From the NCBI GenBank assembly GCA_902478935.1, contig CABSMV010000057.1, forward strand, positions 1 to 12,507: DNA of 12,507 bases, read 5' to 3'. The stretch comes from an uncultured Collinsella sp. (lineage in GTDB: Bacteria; Actinomycetota; Coriobacteriia; Coriobacteriales; Coriobacteriaceae). This document shows positions 7,630 through 12,507 of the stretch, piece after piece. Below the pieces are notes generated by a model. That model was not told the DNA's origin, ran no database searches, and saw only the letters and a list, made by a program, of their open reading frames with translations. Position 1 is the first letter of the stretch, and each line of letters starts with the position of its first letter. A program made the translations under genes and the position numbers.

Positions 7630-9507
7630 TTGCGCGTTGCATACCAAGACTGTTTTCATTTAATTGAGCCGTTGCTCGCCAAGGTCGAGAAGCCGAGTCG
7701 CTATATCGATCACGAGTGGGGCACGCTTTCCAAGGCCGATGCCGACTACCGTTGCTGCCTGATCTACCCGGATGTGTACGAGGTTGGTCTGCCCAACCAG
7801 GGCATCGCCATCCTCTACAACATCCTTAACCAGGCCGAGGGCATCTCCTGCGAGCGTGGCTATGTGCCGTGGCCCGATATGGGTGACGCTATGCGCGAGG
7901 CAGGCATTCCGCTGCTCTCGCTCGAGGGTGCAGCGCCGGTCGCTTCGTTTGATATCGTCGGTCTGCATGTGCCGCACGAGATGGCGGTGACGAACTTCCT
8001 CGAGGCACTCGACCTCGCTGGCATTCCGCTGTTAGCGGCCGACCGAGGTGAAGATGACCCCATCATCATCGCCGGCGGCCCCTCGGTGTACAACCCCGAG
8101 CCGTACGCGGCCTTCTTCGATGCCATCCTCATCGGTGAGGGCGAGGAATCGCTGCTCGAGACCTGCCAGCTGCATCGCCGCCTGCGTGACGAAGGAGTCC
8201 CGCGCGCGCAGATTGTTGAGCAGCTTGCATCCATTGCCGGCAACTACGTGCCGTCGCTCTATGAGGTTCGTCACGACGAGCCCTGCTCGCCGCATGGCTA
8301 CACCGTGCCGCGTGAAGGCAAGGATGCGCCTACTGTGGTCTACAAACGCGTCGTCGAGGATTTCGGCGCCACGAATCCGCTGTCGCAGTCGTGCGTACCC
8401 TATGCGCAGCTAGTCCACGACCGCCTGTCTATCGAGATCCTGCGCGGCTGCGCCCGCGGCTGTCGTTTTTGCCAGGCCGGCATGACGTATCGCCCGGTGC
8501 GCGAGCGCTCGGCCGACCAGATCGTCTCGTCGGTGATTCAGGGTCTGGAAAAGACCGGCTATGACGAGGTGTCGCTGACCTCGCTCTCCACGACCGACCA
8601 CTCCTGCATTCGCGACGTGCTCGGCAGGCTCAACCGTCGCCTGGAGGATACGGGTATTCGCGTGTCTATTCCGTCGCAGCGCCTGGATTCGTTTGGCGTG
8701 GATATGGCCGAGTCGGTCGCCGGCGAAAAGAAGGGCGGCCTGACGTTCGCGCCCGAGGCCGGCAGCCAGCGCATGCGCGACATCATTAACAAGAACGTGA
8801 CCGAGGAGGACTTGGACCGTGCGGCCAAGGCGGCCTTCGAGGCCGGCTGGAACCGTATGAAGCTCTACTTTATGATGGGCCTTCCCGGCGAGCGCGACGA
8901 GGACATCGTGGCCATCGCCAATCTGGCCGATCACGTGCTGGAGCTCGGTCGTTCCGTGGTGCCCAAGGCTCGTCGCGGCTCGATCTCGGTGTCCATCTCG
9001 GTTTCGGTCTTTATCCCCAAGGCTGCCACGCCGTTCCAGTGGTGCCCGCAGCTCGACTACGACGACGTCAAGCGTCGCCAGAAGCTGCTTATCACGAGCG
9101 TTCGCAACCGTGCCGTCCGCGTGCATTACCACGATGCCGAGACTTCGCTCATCGAGGCCGCGCTGTCCCGCGCCGGTCGCGACATGACGCCCGTCATCAT
9201 CGATGCTTGGCGCTCGGGCTCTCGCTTTGACGCCTGGGTAGAGCATTTCTCGCTCGATAACTGGAAGGAGGCTGCTGCCAAAAACGGCATCGACCTCAAT
9301 GAGCTCGTGCACCTGCCCTACGAGTTGGACTGGCGCCTGCCGTGGGAGCACGTGAGCCCCGGCTGCACGCGCGGCTTCCTCGAGCGCGAGTACCGTCGCT
9401 CGCTCGAGGGCGTCACGACTCCCGACTGCACCCGCACGTCGTGCACCGGCTGCGGGATCTGCCCCACGCTCCACGCCAAGAATGTATTGATGGGTGATCG
9501 CGCATGA
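7630..9507 (+). CDS. B12-binding-type radical SAM protein (TIGR03960-like)
   Basis: The protein should use a 4Fe-4S cluster and S-adenosylmethionine for radical chemistry on an unknown substrate. Of its 625 residues, about 40-200 form a B12-binding-type Rossmann domain (LIYPDVYEVGLPNQGIAILY, then IIIAGGPSVYNPEPYAAFFD and ILIGEGEE); the classical DxHxxG cobalamin motif is absent, with DVYEVG at 48-53 in the nearest position. The radical SAM core has GCARGCRFC (Cys274, Cys278, Cys281), LTFAPEAGSQRMRDIINKNV (371-390) and KLYFMMGLPGERDEDI (411-426). A C-terminal cysteine group, Cys600, 605, 608 and 611 (CX4CX2CX2C), could bind a second cluster or zinc. The start is TTG with AGGGG 7 nt upstream. 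The stop overlaps the next ATG by 4 bp, which argues for translational coupling and a physical partnership. I place it in TIGR03960 from memory of the family; its biochemical role is not known to me. Confidence 0.9.
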   Translation: MRVAYQDCFHLIEPLLAKVEKPSRYIDHEWGTLSKADADYRCCLIYPDVYEVGLPNQGIAILYNILNQAEGISCERGYVPWPDMGDAMREAGIPLLSLEGAAPVASFDIVGLHVPHEMAVTNFLEALDLAGIPLLAADRGEDDPIIIAGGPSVYNPEPYAAFFDAILIGEGEESLLETCQLHRRLRDEGVPRAQIVEQLASIAGNYVPSLYEVRHDEPCSPHGYTVPREGKDAPTVVYKRVVEDFGATNPLSQSCVPYAQLVHDRLSIEILRGCARGCRFCQAGMTYRPVRERSADQIVSSVIQGLEKTGYDEVSLTSLSTTDHSCIRDVLGRLNRRLEDTGIRVSIPSQRLDSFGVDMAESVAGEKKGGLTFAPEAGSQRMRDIINKNVTEEDLDRAAKAAFEAGWNRMKLYFMMGLPGERDEDIVAIANLADHVLELGRSVVPKARRGSISVSISVSVFIPKAATPFQWCPQLDYDDVKRRQKLLITSVRNRAVRVHYHDAETSLIEAALSRAGRDMTPVIIDAWRSGSRFDAWVEHFSLDNWKEAAAKNGIDLNELVHLPYELDWRLPWEHVSPGCTRGFLEREYRRSLEGVTTPDCTRTSCTGCGICPTLHAKNVLMGDRA

Positions 9508-10316
9508 GTGAGCGCCTGACCGACAACCCCTCGCTCTTTAGGCTTCGTGTTCGCTATGGCAAGCGCGATCGCCTTAAGTACCTGGGCCATCTCGAAGTGA
9601 TCCATACCATTGAGCGCATCGTGCGCCGTGCAGGACTTCCCTATGCCGTCACGCAGGGCTTCTCTCCGCACATGCGCGTGGGCTTCTCTTCGGCGCTACC
9701 GGTTGGTACGTCGTCGACCTGCGAGTGGTATGACCTGTTTATGACCGAGTTCGTGGCGCTCGACGAGGCGTTTGGGCGCCTGGCTGCGGCGTCTCCGGCC
9801 GATCTGGAGCCCATCGATGCGGCGTACATCGACGTGCGCACGCCGGCGTTGACGGCGCAGCTCACGCGCCTGTCGTATCGCATCGACCTGCACTTAGATC
9901 CCGAGGCGCCCGTAAGCGCCGACGAGGTGCGTCGTGCGATCGACACGCTGCGCGCGGACCATGGCATCGACTACGCGCGCGGAAAAAAGAGCAAGCGCTT
10001 GGATTTGGATCACACGCTCGTGGGCTATGAGCTCACGGCGGGGGAGCGCCCGGACCATTTGGTGCTCATGCTCGACACCCATGCCGACAACGAGGGCTCC
10101 ATGCGTCCGGAAATTTTGCTTTCTGCTGCTGATGTTTTGTTGCAGGGCTTGACCCCGGGCGTGGATGCACCTATTGTTTCCACCGGTATGCAAGACCTCG
10201 TGACCATCTGCTCCTACGATGTCGAGCGTCAGAATCAAGCATGCGAGGACGACGAGGGCCGACTCGTCAGCCCCATACCTGTGCGAACTTGTGGATTTGC
10301 TCCACATACTCGTTGA
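9504..10316 (+). CDS. Radical-SAM-associated protein (DUF2344/TIGR03936-like)
   Basis: This family accompanies, or is fused to, the TIGR03960 radical SAM enzyme, probably as a partner or substrate-binding subunit; the function is unknown. The 270-residue product shows the family pattern clearly in its first 80 residues: RLRVRYGKRDRLKYLGHLE (13-31), RRAGLPYAVTQGFSPHMRVG (41-60) and FSSALPVGTSSTCEWYDLF (61-79). A second part (about 120-240) contains RLDLDHTLVGYEL and TGMQDLVTICSYDV. The last 30 residues (ACEDDEGRLVSPIPVRTCGFAPHTR) look like a poorly conserved tail. The ATG overlaps the upstream TGA (ATGA), so it is probably translated by reinitiation. Its own stop codon lies inside the -35 box of the next promoter. 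Confidence 0.88.
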   Translation: MSERLTDNPSLFRLRVRYGKRDRLKYLGHLEVIHTIERIVRRAGLPYAVTQGFSPHMRVGFSSALPVGTSSTCEWYDLFMTEFVALDEAFGRLAAASPADLEPIDAAYIDVRTPALTAQLTRLSYRIDLHLDPEAPVSADEVRRAIDTLRADHGIDYARGKKSKRLDLDHTLVGYELTAGERPDHLVLMLDTHADNEGSMRPEILLSAADVLLQGLTPGVDAPIVSTGMQDLVTICSYDVERQNQACEDDEGRLVSPIPVRTCGFAPHTR

Positions 10317-10341
10317 CGGGGGTATTTTCGCCTGCTACTAT
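10313..10341 (+). promoter_or_regulatory. Promoter of the rplU-rpmA unit
   Basis: A -35 box TTGACG (10313-10318) and a -10 box TACTAT (10336-10341) are separated by the ideal 17 bp, and an extended TG lies at 10333-10334. Transcription should begin near 10348, giving a leader of about 36 nt before the rplU ATG. The TGA stop of the preceding gene is part of the -35 box. Confidence 0.7.
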
Positions 10342-10369
10342 ATTCGGCTGTTGCACTAACTGATGCATG

Positions 10370-10374
10370 AAGGG
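10370..10374 (+). promoter_or_regulatory. Ribosome binding site fixing the rplU start
   Basis: AAGGG lies 9 nt before the ATG at 10384 and downstream of the in-frame ATG at 10363, which has no site of its own. The ATG at 10384 also gives the conserved L21 beginning MYAIV. Confidence 0.65.
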
Positions 10375-10383
10375 CAAGTAAAC

Positions 10384-10758
10384 ATGTACGCAATCGTTAA
10401 CACGGGCGGCAAGCAGTACAAGGTCGCCACCGACGATGTCATCACCGTCGAGAAGATCGAGGGCAATGAGGGCGACAAGGTCACCCTGCCGGTTATCTTC
10501 CTCAACGATGGTAAGAAGATCGTCACCGATCCCGACAAGCTGGCTAAGGCCAAGGTTACCGCTCAGATCGTTGAGCAGTTCAAGGGCGAGAAGCAGCTGG
10601 TCTTCAAGTTCCACAAGCGCAAGCGCTATCGTCGTCTGAAGGGTCACCGTCAGCAGCTCACCAAGCTGAAGATCGTGAAGGTCCAGGCTACCTCCCGCGC
10701 CAAGAAGGCTGTCAAGGCAGAGGCTGAGGCTGTTGCCGAGGCTCCCGTCGCCGACTAG
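10384..10758 (+). CDS. rplU: Large-subunit ribosomal protein L21
   Basis: L21 binds 23S rRNA in the 50S subunit. The 124-residue product begins with the conserved MYAIVNTGGKQYKV and contains FKFHKRKRYRRLKGHRQQ (74-91) with TKLKI after it, the basic rRNA-binding signature of the family. The core ends near residue 105; the remaining 20 or so residues are an Ala/Glu/Lys tail (KKAVKAEAEAVAEAPVAD), so the protein is longer than the typical L21 of just over 100 residues. The in-frame ATG at 10363 would add seven residues but lacks a ribosome binding site and breaks the conserved N-terminus. The gene is first under its own promoter and is followed by rpmA after 33 bp, the usual L21-L27 pairing, here without ysxB between them. 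Confidence 0.97.
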   Translation: MYAIVNTGGKQYKVATDDVITVEKIEGNEGDKVTLPVIFLNDGKKIVTDPDKLAKAKVTAQIVEQFKGEKQLVFKFHKRKRYRRLKGHRQQLTKLKIVKVQATSRAKKAVKAEAEAVAEAPVAD

Positions 10759-10791
10759 ATTACACTCGTAACGAAAGAGTAGGTATACACA

Positions 10792-11049
10792 ATGGCACAC
10801 AAAAAAGGACTCGGTTCCTCCCGTAATGGCCGTGACTCCCGCGGTCAGCGCCTTGGCACGAAGCGCTATGCCGGCCAGACGGTAACCACGGGCACGATTC
10901 TCGTCCGTCAGCACGGCACGCACATCCATCCGGGTGAGAACGTTGGCCGTGGTAAGGACGACACGCTGTTCGCGCTGGTCGACGGTACCGTTGAGTTCCA
11001 CAAGGGTATCAAGCACAGGGTCAGCGTACGCCCGCTCGCGAACGCGTAA
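10792..11049 (+). CDS. rpmA: Large-subunit ribosomal protein L27
   Basis: L27 sits at the peptidyl-transferase centre of the 50S subunit, where its flexible N-terminus contacts the tRNA ends. The 85-residue sequence is complete: MAHKKGLGSSRNGRDSRG at the start, then RLGTKRYAGQ, GTILVRQHGTHIHPGENVGRGKDDTLFAL and a normal C-terminus. It begins directly with the mature-type end MAHKKG and shows no N-terminal extension of the sort that Prp (YsxB) removes in Firmicutes; ysxB is also missing between rplU and rpmA. AGTAGG ends 8 nt before the ATG and is an acceptable ribosome binding site. A strong terminator begins 26 bp after the stop. Confidence 0.97.
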   Translation: MAHKKGLGSSRNGRDSRGQRLGTKRYAGQTVTTGTILVRQHGTHIHPGENVGRGKDDTLFALVDGTVEFHKGIKHRVSVRPLANA

Positions 11050-11065
11050 TTCACCCTTCATAGAG

Positions 11066-11075
11066 CACATATGTG
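11066..11075. repeat. 10-bp perfect palindrome CACATATGTG
   Basis: CACATATGTG reads the same on both strands and directly precedes the terminator stem, sharing its first G. It may be a protein-binding dyad or chance; it has no loop and would not form a stable RNA hairpin. Confidence 0.3.
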
Positions 11076-11118
11076 GGAGGCACTTGAGTTTTAGGATTCA
11101 AGGGTCTCCCTCTTTTTT
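11075..11118 (+). terminator. Rho-independent terminator between rpmA and obg
   Basis: Arms 11075-11087 (gggaggcacttga) and 11098-11110 (tcaagggtctccc) pair over 13 positions with one G-U wobble and one A-G mismatch. The loop is about 10 nt. The run TCTTTTTT (11111-11118) follows immediately. Stem, GC-rich base and T-run together make this the clearest terminator of the window. Because the obg ribosome binding site starts 3 nt later, it may act as an attenuator for obg and not as a full stop. Confidence 0.8.
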
Positions 11119-11120
11119 GT

Positions 11121-11126
11121 AGGAGG
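11121..11126 (+). promoter_or_regulatory. Consensus ribosome binding site of obg
   Basis: AGGAGG lies 8 nt before the TTG at 11135 and begins 3 nt after the T-run of the terminator. It fixes the TTG start; the adjacent in-frame CTG at 11132 is a less likely alternative. Confidence 0.8.
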
Positions 11127-11134
11127 CGATTCTG

Positions 11135-12460
11135 TTGTCACAGTTCACCGATATCAGCCGCATTAACGTGTGCGGCGGCGACGGCGGAGCCGGATGCATG
11201 TCGTTTAGGCGCGAGGCATTTGTTCCCAAGGGCGGCCCCGATGGCGGCGACGGCGGTCGTGGCGGCAATGTCGTCATCCAGGCCGATGCTCAGCTGTCTT
11301 CGCTGATCGATTACCGCTTTAAGCATCACTTCCGCGCCGAGCGCGGCACGCATGGCCAGGGTGCCCGTCGTAACGGTAAGAGCGGCGAGGACCTGATCCT
11401 TAAGGTTCCCATGGGTACCGTGGTGCGCGAGCTCGACCCCGAGACGCAGACCCCGATGTTCGAGATTGCCGATCTGGTGCACGATGGCGAGCGCGTTGTC
11501 GTGGCGCCCGGCGGTGCCGGTGGTCTGGGCAATACCCACTTTGTGACATCGGTGCGCCGCGCGCCCGCGTTCGCTCAGCTGGGCGAACCGGCCGAGGAGC
11601 ACTGGATTGAGCTCGAGATGAAGCTTATGGCCGATGCCGCGCTCGTGGGCTTTCCCTCGGTGGGTAAGTCATCGCTCATTGCGCGCATGAGTGCCGCCCG
11701 CCCCAAGATTGCTGACTACCCGTTTACCACGCTCGTGCCCAATCTGGGCATGGTGCGTGCCGGCGAATATTCTTACGTCGTTGCCGACGTCCCCGGTCTT
11801 ATCGAGGGCGCGAGCGAGGGCAAGGGCCTGGGTCACCAGTTCTTGCGCCACATTGAGCGTACGGCCCTGATCATGCATGTTGTCGACATGACGGGCGGTT
11901 TTGAGGATCGCGATCCGGTTGAGGACTATCACATCATCAACCGTGAGCTCGAGCGGTATGGCGCAGAGCTTTCGGAGCGCCCGCAGATCGTTGTCGCCAA
12001 CAAGTGCGATGCGCCGGGCACGGCCGACAAGATTGCCGACCTTAAGCGTGCGGCGCTCGACGACGGCCATATGTTCTTTGCCGTATCCGCCGTGACGGGT
12101 GCCGGTCTCAACACGCTGATGCTTGCCGTGGGTGAGCAGGTGGCTAAGCTGCGCGCCGAGTTGGCTGTCTCCGATGAGCCGGTCGATCTGCGCGACGAGG
12201 AGTGGGAGCGCCGTCGTCTGCAGCGTGAGAAGCGTTTCCGCATTGTCCAGGAAGAGCCCGGTGCTTTCCGCGTGGTCGGTCGTGCCATCGAGCGCATGGT
12301 CATCCAGACCGACTGGGAAAACGAGGAAGCCGTCATTTACCTGCAGCATAAGTTTGCGCGTATGGGTGTTGACGACGCGCTCGAGAAGGCCGGTTGTCGT
12401 GCCGGCGACGAGGTCCGCATTTGCCAGCGCGCCTTTGACTTTGAGGGCGCCGAGGACTTC
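11135..12460 (+). CDS. obg: Obg GTPase (CgtA), 3' end missing
   Basis: Obg is an essential GTPase that binds the 50S subunit and acts in its late assembly and in stress control. The 442 genuine codons show the glycine-rich Obg fold (1-160; CGGDGGAGCMSFRREAFVP and GGPDGGDGGRGGNV), the G domain with P-loop GFPSVGKSS (172-180), switch YPFTTLVPNLG (195-205), DVPGLIEGA (218-226), NKCD (289-292) and SAVTG (318-322), and a C-terminal OCT domain (about 366-440; FRIVQEEPGAFRVVGRAIER, then GDEVRICQRAFDFEGAEDF). The start is TTG with a consensus ribosome binding site. No genuine stop is seen, because adapter sequence replaces the genome from 12461; the OCT domain is nearly complete, so probably only a short tail is lost. 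The reading frame continues through the adapter, and any residues after 442 are artefactual. Confidence 0.95.
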
Positions 12461-12507
12461 CTGTCTCTTATACACATCTCCGAGCCCACGAGACTCCTGA
12501 GCATCTC
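12461..12507. other. Illumina Nextera adapter and i7 index (contamination)
   Basis: Bases 12461-12479 are ctgtctcttatacacatct, the reverse complement of the 19-bp Tn5 mosaic end used in Nextera libraries. Bases 12480-12494 (ccgagcccacgagac) complete the read-2 adapter. Bases 12495-12502 (tcctgagc) match an i7 index, N704 from memory, and atctc begins the P7 sequence. The order is exactly that of read-through from a short insert. This is not genomic sequence. Confidence 0.98.

Noticed and set aside
8410..9474. 354-codon open frame antisense to the radical SAM gene
   Set aside because: It is a shadow of the sense gene, low in recognisable protein features, and covers codons for conserved radical SAM motifs on the other strand.
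10290..10306. Small hairpin tgtgga-tttgc-tccaca near the end of the DUF2344 gene
   Set aside because: Six base pairs without a T-run, inside coding sequence, can easily occur by chance; it is not called a terminator.
10363..10383. Upstream ATG giving a seven-residue longer L21
   Set aside because: It has no ribosome binding site, and the AAGGG lies between it and the ATG at 10384, which gives the conserved L21 N-terminus.
1..12460. Search for tRNA, rRNA, CRISPR arrays, insertion sequences or a defence island
   Set aside because: No cloverleaf or rRNA-like segment, no regularly spaced repeats, no transposase or nuclease genes; the intergenic gaps are all under 120 bp and the genes are housekeeping or conserved-unknown.
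11669..12475. 268-codon minus-strand open frame starting MYKRQ
   Set aside because: Its start codon and first residues come from the Nextera mosaic end, a known signature of adapter-derived false proteins; the rest is antisense to obg.
12461..12479. Tn5 mosaic end read as a transposon boundary
   Set aside because: The sequence continues into the Nextera read-2 adapter, index and P7, which only library construction produces; there is no transposase gene or target duplication.
12123..12500. Plus-strand open frame ending CLLYTSPSPRDS
   Set aside because: Its end is the adapter in a second frame, and its body overlaps obg out of frame.

Overview
The window carries one continuous block of genes, all on the + strand, from a GC-rich bacterium. 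Protein flavour, frequent TTG starts and gene order suggest an actinomycetotal lineage with an MreB-based elongation machine, most likely class Coriobacteriia (Collinsella-like). This is inference; no 16S rRNA or other taxonomic marker is present to settle it.

Layout. (1) 1-594: the end, or possibly the whole, of an unrecognised single-pass membrane protein. (2) 595-709: a gap with a 14-bp hairpin and a possible weak promoter. (3) 710-6671: a complete elongasome cassette, mreB-mreC-mreD-mrdA(PBP2)-rodA, with gaps of 9-21 bp. MreB filaments organise the machine in the cytoplasm, MreC and MreD link it through the membrane, RodA polymerises glycan strands from lipid II, and PBP2 cross-links them. 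(4) 6690-7619: a 309-residue protein of unknown function with a DUF697-like C-terminal membrane half. (5) 7630-10316: an uncharacterised pair, a B12-binding-type radical SAM enzyme (TIGR03960-like) overlapping by 4 bp a radical-SAM-associated protein (DUF2344/TIGR03936-like). (6) 10313-12460: a good promoter, then rplU (L21), rpmA (L27), a strong intrinsic terminator, and obg, which lacks its last codons.

The order (mre genes, rodA, radical SAM pair, rplU, rpmA, obg) recalls a cluster common in Firmicutes, but minCD, rng and ysxB/prp are absent. Loss of the L27-processing protease Prp fits the L27 here, which starts directly with the mature-type MAHKKG end.

The last 47 bases (12461-12507) are not genomic. 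They are an Illumina Nextera adapter with its i7 index, so the contig really ends at 12460.

I see no mobile element, CRISPR array, tRNA or rRNA. There is no clearly new defence or mobile system. The best candidates for new biology are the DUF697-like protein, the radical SAM pair, a perfect terminator-like hairpin inside the start of mreC, and a terminator placed immediately in front of the obg ribosome binding site.
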